This document shows positions 23,241 to 32,669 of a DNA stretch of 64,000 nucleotides, piece after piece; positions within the stretch are counted from its first letter, which is position 1, and every line of letters begins with the position of its first letter. A program made the translations under genes and the position numbers. A model generated the notes under the pieces. That model worked only from the letters and a program-made list of their open reading frames with translations, was not told the DNA's origin and ran no database searches. The DNA comes from Streptomyces xylophagus (GTDB lineage: Bacteria; Actinomycetota; Actinomycetes; Streptomycetales; Streptomycetaceae). The stretch covers positions 124,001-188,000 of the forward strand of contig NZ_JNWO01000021.1 of the NCBI RefSeq assembly GCF_000716435.1. The letters are read 5' to 3'.

Positions 23241-26024
23241 ATGCCACGGCGCACCCCGCGTAACTTGCTCGACAGACTGAGAACTCCCGGCGGATTCCCC
23301 GGGTTCCTGAAGGCCGCATCCGTATGCGTCCTCGTTGCCGCCCTTTTGTCTCCTCTTGCCCAAGGGACCGCGTCGGCGGCCACGGCCTCCAATGACTACT
23401 GCGGCGGCCAGTGCTCGGACATCCTCCCGGCCGGCGAGAACGGCAACGCCACCCTCGCCCAGATCCTCCTGAACCAGGTTTTCGGCACCCAGCCCAGCCA
23501 CGCGGAGGACCAGCTCGGCCCCTACGCCAACCTGGCCACGGGCGCTTCCACGCTGACCGACGCGAAGATCAACACCTTCTTCAACGACGCCTCGTTCGGG
23601 GTCCCCGCCGCCAACGTCGCCTCGACCGAGAGCCCGAGCGGCCGCACCGACGTGACGATCGTCCGTGACAAGGCGACCGGTGTGCCGCACATCACAGGCA
23701 CCACGCGCTACGGCACCGAGTACGGCGCCGGTTACGCGGCGGCCGAGGACCGGCTGTGGCTGATGGACGTCTTCCGGCACGTGGGACGCGGCCAGTTGAC
23801 CACCTTCGCCGGCGGCGCCGCCTCCAACCAGGGTCTTGAGCAGGAGTTCTATCGCAACGCCCCGTACACCGAGGCCGAGTTGCAGTCCCAGATCGACAAC
23901 GCCGTCGCCAACAACGGCACCCGCGGCCAGCAGGCACTCGACGACGCCAACGCCTATCTGGCCGGCATCAACGCCTACATCGACGCCTCGGACAGCGGCC
24001 GTTACTTCCCCGGCGAGTACGTCCTCACCGGCCACAAGGACTCGATCACCAACGCCGGCACGATCGACCACTTCAAGATCACCGACCTGGTCGCGCTGGC
24101 CTCCGTCATCGGCACCCTGTTCGGCTCCGGCGGTGGCGGCGAGGTCAACAACGCCCTCTCCCTGCTCGCCGCCCAGGAGAAGTACGGCGTGGAACAGGGC
24201 ACCAAGGTCTGGGAGTCCTTCCGCGAACGCAACGACCCCGAGGCCGTACTCACCGTCCACAACGGTGAGAGCTTCCCGTACGGCACCAAGCCCACGACCG
24301 CACAGGGCGAGGCGTTGCCGGACTCCGGTTCGGTGACGACCGAGCCACTCGTCTACGACGCCACCGGCACCGGCGCCGACCAGAGCGCCTCCGCCGCCTC
24401 CGCCGCGGCGACCGCGACCGCCCTCAGCTCCGCCAAGCGCGGGATGTCCAACGCCCTTGTGGTGAGCGGCAAATACACCGCGAGCGGCCACCCGATCGCC
24501 GTCTTCGGACCCCAAACAGGCTACTTCGCACCGCAGTTGCTCATGCTCCAGGAGATCCAGGGCCCGGGCATCAGCGCCCGCGGCGCCTCCTTCGCGGGCC
24601 TGAGCATGTACGTCGAACTCGGCCGCGGCCAGGACTACTCGTGGTCCGCGACCACCTCCGGCCAGGACATCATCGACACGTACGCCGTCGAACTCTGCCA
24701 GGACGACTACCACTACCTCTTCCACGGCACCTGCACGGCCATGGAGGAGATCGAGCAGAAGAACTCCTGGGCGCCCACCACGGCCGACTCCACCGCCGCC
24801 GGGTCGTACACCATGCGGGTGTGGAAGACCGAGTACGGACCCGTCGAGTACCGGGCGACCGTCGGCGGGAAGAAGGTCGCCTACACCACCCTGCGCTCCT
24901 CGTACATGCATGAAGCCGACTCGATCATCGGCTTCCAGATGCTCAACGACCCGGACTACGTGAAGAGTCCGCAGACCTTCCAGACCGCGGCGCAGCACAT
25001 CAACTTCACGTTCAACTGGTTCTACGCCGACTCCTCCCACACCGCGTACTACAACAGCGGCAACAACCCGGTGCGGGCCAGCGGTGTCGACCCCGAGTTC
25101 CCGGTCTGGGGCCAGGCCGCCTACGAGTGGCAGAACTGGGACCCCACCACCAACACGTCCGACTACACGCCGGCCTCCGCGCACCCCAACTCCATCGACC
25201 AGGACTACTACATCTCCTGGAACAACAAACAGGCCCTCAACTACACGACCGCGAGCTGGGGTGACGGGTCGGTCCATCGCGGCAACCTCCTCGACGACCG
25301 GGTGAAGAAACTCGTCGCGGCCGGCGGGATCACCAGATCCTCGCTGGTGAAGGCGATGTCCGACGCCTCGCTCACCGACCTGCGCGCCGAGGACGTCCTG
25401 CCCGACATGCTGAAGGTGATCAACAGCAGTACGGTCACCGACACCACCGCCGCCGCGGCCGTCACCAAGCTGCAGACCTGGCTCACCGCCGGCGGCAAAC
25501 GCACGGAGACCTCGGCCGGCTCCAAGACCTACGCCAACGCCGACGCCATCCGGATCCTGGACGCCTGGTGGCCGGCGCTGGTGAAGGCGGAGTTCCAACC
25601 CGGCCTCGGTGACACCCTCTACACCGCGCTCACCAACAACCTGTACATCGACGAGACCCCGTCGGCCGCCCACGGTCCGACCGGGTCGCACGCCGGAAGC
25701 TCCTTCCAGTACGGCTGGTGGAGTTACGTCGACAAGGACCTCCGGTCGGTCCTCGGGCAGACCGTGTCCGGGCCGCTCGCCGCGCAGTACTGCGGCGGCG
25801 GCAGCCTCAGCGCCTGCCGGGACATCCTGATCAGCACGCTGAAGACGGCGGCCGGCGCCACCGCGGCCACGGTCTACCCCGGCGACACCCTGTGCTCGGC
25901 GGGCGACCAGTGGTGCGCCGACTCGATCGTCCAGCGCACCCTGGGCGGCATCAAGCACTACAACATCAGTTGGCAGAACCGGCCCACCTTCCAGCAAGTG
26001 GTGGAGTACACGTCACACCGGTGA
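23241..26024 (+). CDS. Secreted penicillin acylase family Ntn-hydrolase
   Basis: A 927-residue exported precursor. The signal peptide spans about residues 1-47 (hydrophobic core ASVCVLVAALLSPLA). The alpha-chain region contains GVPHITGTTRYGTEYGAGYAAAEDRLWLMD, the hallmark of the family here quoted in part. The predicted self-cleavage Ser begins the beta chain at Ser403 in RGMSNALVV. Usual length is about 750-850, so this is slightly long. Such enzymes deacylate beta-lactams, lipopeptides, acyl-homoserine lactones or lipid-modified antifungals; substrate is not predictable. GGAGCTGCC lies before the ATG. Its last 12 bp overlap the convergent hydrolase gene. Confidence 0.88.
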   Translation: MPRRTPRNLLDRLRTPGGFPGFLKAASVCVLVAALLSPLAQGTASAATASNDYCGGQCSDILPAGENGNATLAQILLNQVFGTQPSHAEDQLGPYANLATGASTLTDAKINTFFNDASFGVPAANVASTESPSGRTDVTIVRDKATGVPHITGTTRYGTEYGAGYAAAEDRLWLMDVFRHVGRGQLTTFAGGAASNQGLEQEFYRNAPYTEAELQSQIDNAVANNGTRGQQALDDANAYLAGINAYIDASDSGRYFPGEYVLTGHKDSITNAGTIDHFKITDLVALASVIGTLFGSGGGGEVNNALSLLAAQEKYGVEQGTKVWESFRERNDPEAVLTVHNGESFPYGTKPTTAQGEALPDSGSVTTEPLVYDATGTGADQSASAASAAATATALSSAKRGMSNALVVSGKYTASGHPIAVFGPQTGYFAPQLLMLQEIQGPGISARGASFAGLSMYVELGRGQDYSWSATTSGQDIIDTYAVELCQDDYHYLFHGTCTAMEEIEQKNSWAPTTADSTAAGSYTMRVWKTEYGPVEYRATVGGKKVAYTTLRSSYMHEADSIIGFQMLNDPDYVKSPQTFQTAAQHINFTFNWFYADSSHTAYYNSGNNPVRASGVDPEFPVWGQAAYEWQNWDPTTNTSDYTPASAHPNSIDQDYYISWNNKQALNYTTASWGDGSVHRGNLLDDRVKKLVAAGGITRSSLVKAMSDASLTDLRAEDVLPDMLKVINSSTVTDTTAAAAVTKLQTWLTAGGKRTETSAGSKTYANADAIRILDAWWPALVKAEFQPGLGDTLYTALTNNLYIDETPSAAHGPTGSHAGSSFQYGWWSYVDKDLRSVLGQTVSGPLAAQYCGGGSLSACRDILISTLKTAAGATAATVYPGDTLCSAGDQWCADSIVQRTLGGIKHYNISWQNRPTFQQVVEYTSHR

Positions 26025-27377
26025 CGCCTGAGCGGTGGCGGGCCGGTTGATCCGGCCCGCCGCCAGCACCACCCGGGCGAGTTCGGGGTGCACGATGTCG
26101 CTGTGCGCCCCCGTCGGCGGGTCGCCGTGGCACACCACCGCGCAGGCGTCGACGTTCACACAACCCGACGCCGGCAGCGGCGAGTTGAGGGCCTCGGCCA
26201 GGGTCAGCGAACGGGTGCCCGGCACAGCCTGCACGCCGTCATGGCCCATCGCACCCCACTTGTCGCCCAGCGCCCGGCCGATGTCGAGCCCGGCGAACGA
26301 GCAGTCGTCGTCCGACATCCGCGAGGCCAGCGGGTAGATCGTGCCGAGAGCCGAGTCGCAGTGCGAGTAGCAGCACACCAACGGCCCGTCGACACGGTTC
26401 TGCCGTCCCTGCAGCACACCTTCGGTACGCGGGTCGTCGGGCAGCCGGGCCGCGAACGCGTAGTGGGAGAAGGCTCCTTGGAGCAACGTCACCGACTTGA
26501 CCGAGTGCACTCCCTCGGGCAGACCCCGTAGCGCGAACGACACCAGCCGCCCGCCGAAACTGTGCCCCACCAGATGCACCCGCACCTCCGGCGCCACCGC
26601 CGTGAGTTGCCCGACCACCGGACCGAGACCCCGCTCGCCGACGATCCCCGCGCGCCGCTTCATCGCGAAGTAGGCCGCCTGCCGCAGCAGTTCACGCGCG
26701 CCCTTCCAGGGGTCGGGCAGCGAGAACTCCGCTACGGCGCCCAGGGGTTGCGGCGCCGCGAGCTGGGCCAACGCCTCCGCGAACTGACCGCAGACCTCGG
26801 CCGTGCGGCCGGCGGCGAGCATCCGCGGCTCGCACTGCGGCACCCCCGCCGCCAGCGTGTCCGCGGCGAACGCCGCCTGCGGACCGGACGGCACCACCTC
26901 CACGAGCGTCCGCACCAGTCGCCCGAACTCCTCCAACTCCGCGTCCGTGCCCGTGTGTTGGTCCAGCATCCGGCTGATCCGGTCGATCACCGGCGCCTTG
27001 CCGGGGAAGGTGTCGAGGAGCGCGCGCCGGGTGTCGTCGTCGAGTGCCGGAGGCGCGGTCTGTTCGTTCGCGGTCATGGCCGATCGCGGGAAGTTCGGGA
27101 TCGACTGGTCCGGGAACGCCATGGATGGCCAGATCACGCCCACGTACCCGATCCGGGCCTTCGGCGCGAGCTTCGGAATTGGCGCGAAGAAGCTGCTGTA
27201 GAGCCGGGTCGCGCCGGCGCGTTGGTTGTTCCACCCGTGGGAGAAGACGATCAGGTCACCGACCCCGCGCTGCCGTACCTCGCTCAGCAGCCGGTCGCGT
27301 TCTCCCTGGTCGACGTCTCCGTCGGCGTCGAAGGTCAACTCCCAGTAAGGGCTCACACTCATCGCCGGATTTGCCAT
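26013..27377 (-). CDS. Alpha/beta-hydrolase fold serine hydrolase
   Basis: A 454-residue protein without a signal peptide. The oxyanion-type motif IVFSHGWNN (about residues 43-51) and the nucleophile elbow LVGHSFGGRLVS (Ser273) identify an alpha/beta hydrolase. A His near the C-terminus (GAHSDIVHPE) could complete the triad. Cysteines are clustered in the C-terminal third (CCYSHCDSA, CSFAG, CVNVDACAVVC). A long helical insert lies between strand and nucleophile. Substrate unknown. It overlaps the 3' end of the penicillin acylase gene by 12 bp. Confidence 0.8.
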   Translation of the reverse strand: MANPAMSVSPYWELTFDADGDVDQGERDRLLSEVRQRGVGDLIVFSHGWNNQRAGATRLYSSFFAPIPKLAPKARIGYVGVIWPSMAFPDQSIPNFPRSAMTANEQTAPPALDDDTRRALLDTFPGKAPVIDRISRMLDQHTGTDAELEEFGRLVRTLVEVVPSGPQAAFAADTLAAGVPQCEPRMLAAGRTAEVCGQFAEALAQLAAPQPLGAVAEFSLPDPWKGARELLRQAAYFAMKRRAGIVGERGLGPVVGQLTAVAPEVRVHLVGHSFGGRLVSFALRGLPEGVHSVKSVTLLQGAFSHYAFAARLPDDPRTEGVLQGRQNRVDGPLVCCYSHCDSALGTIYPLASRMSDDDCSFAGLDIGRALGDKWGAMGHDGVQAVPGTRSLTLAEALNSPLPASGCVNVDACAVVCHGDPPTGAHSDIVHPELARVVLAAGRINRPATAQASPV

Positions 27378-27458
27378 GACCGGCCTCCTCGTCCCCCGTA
27401 GTGGCTCGATGTGGGCGCATCGTCCCGCTACCGGTGAAGATTGGCCATACGTCGCGAC

Positions 27459-28679
27459 TCACTTGTAGAGGAGGTATTCAGTTCGAATCCTCCGGAACAC
27501 CCTCAACTCCTCCTGCCACCCCGCCACCACCTCGTCGGTGCTCGCCCCCGCGTCGATCGCCGTACGCACCCGGGTGGATCCGGTGAGCTTGTCGATCCAG
27601 TTGTCCGAGCGCCAACCGAAGCCGCTCCAGACCTTCTTGGCGGTCACCAACAGCGCGATGCCGGTGCGCACGGGGTCGTACGCGGCCCGGTCGTGCACAT
27701 GGATCTGCACACCGCCGACGGTCTTGCCCTGGAACTTGGAGAACGTGGGCGCGAAGTACGCCTCCCTGAAGTGCACGCCGGGCAGGGCGAGTTGATTCGC
27801 CTCCGCCGCCCAGCGGCCGTCGATGCCCTCCGCGCCGAGCAGTTCGAAGGGCCGGGTCGTGCCGCGCCCCTCGGACAGGTTCGTCCCCTCGAAGAGACAC
27901 GTCCCCGAATACGCGAGCGCGGTGTCCGGCGTCGGCATGTTGGGGCTGGGTGGTACCCAGGGCAGCGACCAGGCGTCGTAGAACTCCGACCGTTTCCAGC
28001 CCGTCATCAGTACGGTCTCCAGGGGTACGGGTGTCGTCAGGAACTCCCCGTTGAACAGCCGAGCCAGCTCGGCGACCGTCATCCCGTGCGCTTGCGCGAT
28101 CGGCTGCCTGCCGACGAAGGTCGCGAACTCCCTGTGCAGGACCGGGCCTTGGGCTGTCCTTCCGGTCACCGGGTTGGGGCGGTCGAGCACGACGAAGCGT
28201 TTGCCGGCGAGCTGGGCCGCCTCCATGCAGTCGTACAGGGTCCAGATGTAGGTGTAGAAACGGGCGCCTACGTCCTGGATGTCGAAGACGATGGTGTCGA
28301 CGCCGGAGGTTCTGAAGATGTCGGCGAGGGGCTGGCCGCTCTTCAAGTACGTGTCGTAGACCGGGAGTTTGGTTGCCGGGTCGGTGTAGTGGCCCTCGGA
28401 GCCGCCTGCTTGTGCGGTGCCTCGGAAGCCGTGTTCTGGGCCGAAGACCGCGACGAGGTTGACGTGAGGGTTCGCGTGCATGACGTCGACGATGTGGTGG
28501 GCGTCTCTTGTGATGCCGGTGGGGTTGGTGACGATTCCGATGCGGTGGCCGTTCAGCTGGGTGTAGTCGTGTGCGGCGAGTTGTTCGAAGCCGGTGCGTA
28601 GGTTCGCGGGTTTGGGGAGTGTGGGGGTGAGGGTTGCCGCCGGGGTTGCTGCCAGGAGGGCTCTTCTGGTGAGGGGCAT
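27459..28679 (-). CDS. namZ: NamZ-like exo-beta-N-acetylmuramidase (DUF1343, GH171)
   Basis: A 406-residue protein with a twin-arginine-like export signal (LTRRALLAATPAATLTP). Family motifs are IGIVTNPTGI, LVAVFGPEHGFRGTAQAG, VDTIVFDIQDVGARFYTYI, FVVLDRPNP, SPNMPTPDTALAYSGTCLFEGTNLSEGRGT and GVQIHVHD, several quoted here only in part of their length. In characterised members it releases terminal MurNAc from peptidoglycan fragments, a step of wall recycling. Full length. Transcribed away from the SDR operon, with a half palindromic repeat element near its start. Confidence 0.88.
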   Translation of the reverse strand: MPLTRRALLAATPAATLTPTLPKPANLRTGFEQLAAHDYTQLNGHRIGIVTNPTGITRDAHHIVDVMHANPHVNLVAVFGPEHGFRGTAQAGGSEGHYTDPATKLPVYDTYLKSGQPLADIFRTSGVDTIVFDIQDVGARFYTYIWTLYDCMEAAQLAGKRFVVLDRPNPVTGRTAQGPVLHREFATFVGRQPIAQAHGMTVAELARLFNGEFLTTPVPLETVLMTGWKRSEFYDAWSLPWVPPSPNMPTPDTALAYSGTCLFEGTNLSEGRGTTRPFELLGAEGIDGRWAAEANQLALPGVHFREAYFAPTFSKFQGKTVGGVQIHVHDRAAYDPVRTGIALLVTAKKVWSGFGWRSDNWIDKLTGSTRVRTAIDAGASTDEVVAGWQEELRVFRRIRTEYLLYK

Positions 28680-28711
28680 GTTGGCACGGTAGGGGCTGCC
28701 GCAGGTTGTGG

Positions 28712-28760
28712 GCCGGATGCGGGTCCGTTGTGGCTGGTCGCGCAGTTCCCCGCGCCCCTA
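28712..28760. repeat. Half copy of the palindromic GGCTGGTCGCGCAGTT element
   Basis: About 49 bp align with the left arm of the 195-bp element at 13493-13687, including GGCTGGTCGCGCAGTTCCCC. No right arm follows, so this is a solo half element in the promoter gap upstream of the SDR operon. Confidence 0.7.
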
Positions 28761-28784
28761 AAGACCTCGACCCTTCCGGTGTTA

Positions 28785-28804
28785 CATACCGACCGGTTAG
28801 TCTG
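28785..28804. promoter_or_regulatory. TetR-type operator ahead of the SDR/acyl-CoA ligase operon
   Basis: CATACCGACCGGTTAGTCTG is an imperfect palindrome 33 bp before the SDR start. Its first 13 bases are identical to the operator-like palindrome at 37759-37778 read on the minus strand. The best candidate regulator is the TetR encoded at 31308, the third gene of this operon. Confidence 0.6.
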
Positions 28805-28837
28805 GCTGGGCAGTGGAGCCGCAGTCGAAGGAGACCG

Positions 28838-29602
28838 ATGGTGGAAGCCGTTCAGGGTGCCGGGGTAGTCGTCACGGGGGCTGGGGGTGGCATCGGGGCC
28901 GCGCTTGCGCGGCGGTTCGCTGCCGAAGGGGCCCGGGTGGTCGTCAATGACCTGGACGGTGATCGTGCGAAAGCCGTCGCCGATGAGATCGGGGCCATCG
29001 CCGTACCCGGGGACGCCTCCGCCGTCGTCGGTGATGCCCGGGACGCTCTCGGCGGGACCGTCGACATCTACTGCGCCAACGCCGGGCTCGGTTCCGGTGG
29101 ATCCGAAGCCGCTGGTGAGGAAGTGTGGGCGCAGGCCTGGGACGTGAACGTCATGGCTCATGTGCGGGCCGCCGAGGCGTTGATCCCGGCCTGGCTGGAG
29201 CGGGGCAGCGGGCGGTTCGTGTCCACCGTGTCCGCCGCCGGGCTGCTCACCATGATCGGGGCCGCGCCCTACAGCGTCACCAAGCACGGTGCGTACGCCT
29301 TCGCCGAGTGGCTGTCGCTGACGTACCGGCACCGGGGGCTCAAGGTCCACGCGATCTGTCCGCAGGGCGTTCGCACCGACATGCTGGCTGCCACCGGCAG
29401 CGCGGGTGACCTGGTGCTCCAGCCGACCGCGATCGAGCCCGATGTCGTTGCCGATGCTCTGATGAAGGGGATCGAGGAGGATCGTTTTCTGATCCTGCCG
29501 CATCCTGAGGTCGCCGGGTACTACCAGGCCCGGGCCACCGAACCGGATCGCTGGCTGACCACCATGAACCACATCCAGCAGAAGTGGGAGGCCGGAGAGT
29601 GA
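28838..29602 (+). CDS. SDR family oxidoreductase
   Basis: A 254-residue classical short-chain dehydrogenase. It has the cofactor motif VVTGAGGGIGAALARRF, the NAG-type motif IYCANAGLG, the catalytic Ser in STVSAAGLL and the YxxxK motif in YSVTKHGAY. Start ATG 28838 has AAGGAG five bases upstream. It overlaps the acyl-CoA ligase start by GTGA, so the two are translationally coupled. In this context it probably oxidises a 3-hydroxyacyl intermediate, which is inference. Confidence 0.9.
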   Translation: MVEAVQGAGVVVTGAGGGIGAALARRFAAEGARVVVNDLDGDRAKAVADEIGAIAVPGDASAVVGDARDALGGTVDIYCANAGLGSGGSEAAGEEVWAQAWDVNVMAHVRAAEALIPAWLERGSGRFVSTVSAAGLLTMIGAAPYSVTKHGAYAFAEWLSLTYRHRGLKVHAICPQGVRTDMLAATGSAGDLVLQPTAIEPDVVADALMKGIEEDRFLILPHPEVAGYYQARATEPDRWLTTMNHIQQKWEAGE

Positions 29603-31281
29603 CCGACTCCCTGTATGCCGCCAAGCCGTGGGTGGCGCTGCTCAACGAGGCCCAGCGCGGGGACATAAGTCCGGACGACTCCTTGGTGCATGCCCTGCGC
29701 CGGGTGGTCGGCGAGACTCCTGACCGCACCTTCCTCACCTACTTCGACGGCGGTCTCAGCTATCGCGAGGCCGACGAGCTGAGCGACTCCGTCGCCGGGT
29801 ATCTGGCCGCGCGCGGTCTTGAGCGCGGTGACCGGGTCGCCGTGCTGCTGCAGAACTCGCCGCACTTCGTGCTCGCCCTCCTCGGGGCCTGGAAGGCGGG
29901 CGCGATCGTCGTGCCGGTCAACCCGATGTACAAGTCGGGGGAGGTCACCCATGTCCTGCGGGACGGGGAAGTGGCCGCGCTGATCTGTTCCGACCGGGCC
30001 TGGGAGTCGTATCTGCGGGACACGGCGGCTGCGGTTGCGGAGAGCGGGTCTCCCGTGCGGATCGTGCTGACCGCGTGCGAGTTGGATTTCCAGACTCGCA
30101 ACGACGCGCGCGTGCTCACCTTCGAGCGGCTTCCGCAGGCGGAGGACGCGGAGGATCTGGTGGCTGTCGCCAAGGCGGGGCACAAGGCGCCCGAAGTCCT
30201 CGCCCCGGCCCCCGCCGACATCGCGCTGATCAGCTACACCTCGGGGACGAGCGGTGCCCCCAAGGGCGCCACCAACACCCACGGCAACATCCTCTACAAC
30301 GCCGAACGGCAGCGGACCGGGCTCGGACTGCCGGACGCGCCCGTCTACTTCGCGATGGCGCCGCTGTTCCACATCACCGGGATGGTGTGCCAGCTGGGTG
30401 CGTCCCTCGTCAGTGGGGGCTCGCTGGTGCTGGTGTACCGGTTCGAGGGCGGGGTCGTGCTCGACGCGTTCGCCGAGCACCGGCCGCACTACACGGTCGG
30501 CCCGTCCACCGCCTTCATGGCGCTCGCCGCGCATCCGGGCGTCACCCCGGACCACTTCGCGTCCTTCCGGAACATCTCCTCCGGCGGCGCCCCGGTGCCG
30601 CCCGCCCTGGTGGAGAAGTTCCGGGCCGGCTTCGGGCCCTACATCCGCAACGGCTACGGCCTCACCGAGTGCACCGCGCCCTGCGCCTCCGTACCGCCCC
30701 AGCTGGAGGCGCCCGTCGACCCGGCGTCCGGGACGCTGGCCGTGGGGGTGCCGGGGCCCGACACCGTCGTACGAATCGTCGACGACCAGGGCGAGGAGGT
30801 GCCGTTCGGCGAGCAGGGCGAGATCGTCGTGCGCGGGCCGCAGGTCGTGCCCGGGTACTGGCGGCGTCCCGAGGCCACCGCCGAGACCTTCCCGGACGGT
30901 GAACTGCGCACCGGGGACATCGGGTTCATGGACACGCAGGGTTGGCTGTACGTCGTCGACCGCAAGAAGGACATGATCAACGCGTCGGGCTTCAAGGTGT
31001 GGCCGCGCGAGGTCGAGGACGTGCTGTACACCCACCCGGCGGTGCGCGAGGCGGCCGTTGTCGGGGTGCCCGACGGGTACCGCGGCGAGACCGTGAAGGC
31101 GTACATCAGCCTCCGCCCGGGCGCCGAAACCGACCCCGATGAATTCGCCGCGTACTGCAAGGAGAGACTGGCCGCCTACAAATACCCGCGCCAGGTGGAG
31201 ATCCTCCCCGACCTGCCGAAGACGGCAAGTGGGAAGATCCTCCGACGGGAACTGCGTTCCCGGCCGCACGACAGCGCGTGA
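29599..31281 (+). CDS. AMP-forming acyl-CoA synthetase (FadD-like)
   Basis: A 560-residue ANL-superfamily ligase. The P-loop is ISYTSGTSGAPKGATNTH, followed by YGLTECTAP (A5), TGDIGFMDTQGWLYVVDRKKD (A7/A8) and the catalytic Lys in LPKTASGKILRREL. It activates a fatty or other carboxylic acid to acyl-CoA. The start is GTG 29599, overlapping the SDR stop as GTGA with GGAGG upstream. The TetR gene follows 26 bp later, so the operon is SDR, ligase, TetR. Confidence 0.92.
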   Translation: MTDSLYAAKPWVALLNEAQRGDISPDDSLVHALRRVVGETPDRTFLTYFDGGLSYREADELSDSVAGYLAARGLERGDRVAVLLQNSPHFVLALLGAWKAGAIVVPVNPMYKSGEVTHVLRDGEVAALICSDRAWESYLRDTAAAVAESGSPVRIVLTACELDFQTRNDARVLTFERLPQAEDAEDLVAVAKAGHKAPEVLAPAPADIALISYTSGTSGAPKGATNTHGNILYNAERQRTGLGLPDAPVYFAMAPLFHITGMVCQLGASLVSGGSLVLVYRFEGGVVLDAFAEHRPHYTVGPSTAFMALAAHPGVTPDHFASFRNISSGGAPVPPALVEKFRAGFGPYIRNGYGLTECTAPCASVPPQLEAPVDPASGTLAVGVPGPDTVVRIVDDQGEEVPFGEQGEIVVRGPQVVPGYWRRPEATAETFPDGELRTGDIGFMDTQGWLYVVDRKKDMINASGFKVWPREVEDVLYTHPAVREAAVVGVPDGYRGETVKAYISLRPGAETDPDEFAAYCKERLAAYKYPRQVEILPDLPKTASGKILRRELRSRPHDSA

Positions 31282-31307
31282 ACGACTAAGAAAGGCAGGT
31301 GGCGGCA

Positions 31308-31901
31308 GTGCCCAGGACGACCGACGGAGACGGGGCTCCCGTCCCGCAGCGGCTCCTCGCCGCCGCCACCCGGCTCTTCGCCGAGCAGGGCTACGACCGC
31401 ACCTCGGTGCAGGAGATCGTCGAGGCCGCAGGCGTCACCAAGGGGGCGCTGTACCACTACTTCGGCTCCAAGGACGATCTCCTGCACGAGGTGTACGCGC
31501 GCGTGCTGCGCGTCCAGATGGAGCGCCTGGAGGTGTTCGCGGGCGCCGACGAGCCGGTCGAGAAGCGGCTGCGGGACGCCGCCGCGGATGTCGTGGTGAC
31601 GACGATCGACAACCTCGACGACGCGTCGATCTTCTTCCGGTCCATGCACCATCTGAGCCCGGAGAAGAACAAGCAGGTGCGTGCCGAGCGCCGGCGCTAC
31701 CACGAACGCTTCCGCGCACTCGTCGAGGAGGGCCAGCGCGAGGGCGTCTTCTCCACGGCGACCCCGGCCGACCTCGTCGTCGACTACCACTTCGGCTCGG
31801 TCCACCACCTGTCGACCTGGTACCGCCCCGGCGGCCCCCTCACCCCCCAGGAAGTCGCCGACCACCTTGCGGACCTGCTGATGCGCGCCCTGCGACCGTA
31901 G
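31308..31901 (+). CDS. TetR family regulator of a fatty-acid-type operon
   Basis: About 197-200 residues. The HTH is RTSVQEIVEAAGVTKGALYH followed by YFGSKDDLLHEVYARV. The ligand domain has RAERRRYHERFRALVEEGQREG, typical of TetR proteins encoded beside acyl-CoA synthetases (acyl-CoA-responsive by family). GTG 31308 has GGTGG five bases upstream; GTG 31299 is an alternative. It probably binds 28785-28804 and perhaps 37759-37778. The stop codon abuts a 14-bp repeat array. Confidence 0.88.
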   Translation: MPRTTDGDGAPVPQRLLAAATRLFAEQGYDRTSVQEIVEAAGVTKGALYHYFGSKDDLLHEVYARVLRVQMERLEVFAGADEPVEKRLRDAAADVVVTTIDNLDDASIFFRSMHHLSPEKNKQVRAERRRYHERFRALVEEGQREGVFSTATPADLVVDYHFGSVHHLSTWYRPGGPLTPQEVADHLADLLMRALRP

Positions 31902-31985
31902 GCCTACGGCTGTTTGCCTACGGTCGTTGGTCTACGGCCGGTGGCCTACGTCTGTTGGCCCACGCCTGTTGGCCTACGGCTCCGG
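31902..31985. repeat. Tandem array, six 14-bp units
   Basis: Six exact-length 14-bp units, consensus GCCTACGGCTGTTG, start at 31902, 31916, 31930, 31944, 31958 and 31972. The array begins on the base after the TetR stop codon and ends inside the last codons of the convergent response regulator, whose TAG stop is formed by the last unit. Confidence 0.85.
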
Positions 31986-32669
31986 AGTCGGCCCCAGCCC
32001 CGCCTCCCGCGCCCACGCCGCCGCCCCCGCTCGGTCCGCGACGCCCAGCTTGGCCAGGACCGCCGACATGTGGTTGCTGACCGTCTTCGGGGACAGGCCC
32101 AGGCGCGTGGCCACCGTCGAGTTGGGCTGGCCGTCGGCGATCAGGGCGAGGACGTCCCGTTCGCGCGGGGTGAGGGTCGGGCACGGATCGGGGCGGTCGG
32201 GGGGCCTGCTCAGCTGTCCCAGCACGCGCCGGGCGACACCGGGACCGAAGATGGCCTCCCCGGCGGCCACCGCGCGGATCGCCCGGACGATCTCGTCCTG
32301 CCCGGCTCCCTTGAGGACATAGCCCAGCGCGCCCGCCCGCATCGCCGCGAACACCGAGTCGTCCTCCTCGACCATGGTGAGCATCAGCACGGCCACCCGG
32401 GGCGCCACCCGGCCGATCTCCCGGGTCGCGTCGATGCCGTTCAGGTCGGGCATGCGGATGTCCATCACCACCACGTGCGGACGCAGGGTCACCGCCGCCC
32501 GTACCGCCTCCCGCCCGCTCGCGGCGACCCCGACGACCCGCACGCGCGGGGTGCCGTCCCGCACGGACTCCAGGAGCGCGGCCAGCCCGGTACGGACCAC
32601 CGGATGATCGTCGGCGAGGACGACCCGCAGCGCGTCCCCGTCGTCCTCACCCCCAGGTTCCAGCCCCAT
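31974..32669 (-). CDS. NarL/FixJ-family response regulator
   Basis: A 231-residue two-component regulator. The receiver domain has the phosphoacceptor Asp in VVVMDIRMPDLNGIDA, with conserved Thr/Lys in VAVLMLTMVE and GYVLKGA. The LuxR-type HTH is LTPRERDVLALIADGQPNST followed by LSPKTVSNHMSAVLAKL. Its start overlaps the kinase stop as TGATG, so the pair is translationally coupled. The last codons lie in the 14-bp repeat array, so the C-terminal GPTPEP and the stop codon come from repeat sequence. Confidence 0.92.
   Translation of the reverse strand: MGLEPGGEDDGDALRVVLADDHPVVRTGLAALLESVRDGTPRVRVVGVAASGREAVRAAVTLRPHVVVMDIRMPDLNGIDATREIGRVAPRVAVLMLTMVEEDDSVFAAMRAGALGYVLKGAGQDEIVRAIRAVAAGEAIFGPGVARRVLGQLSRPPDRPDPCPTLTPRERDVLALIADGQPNSTVATRLGLSPKTVSNHMSAVLAKLGVADRAGAAAWAREAGLGPTPEP

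Noticed and set aside
23058..25997. A 979-codon open frame on the minus strand opposite the penicillin acylase gene
   Set aside because: It is a GC-bias shadow. Composition is Gly/Val/Arg/Asp without any motif, while the plus strand encodes a complete recognisable enzyme.
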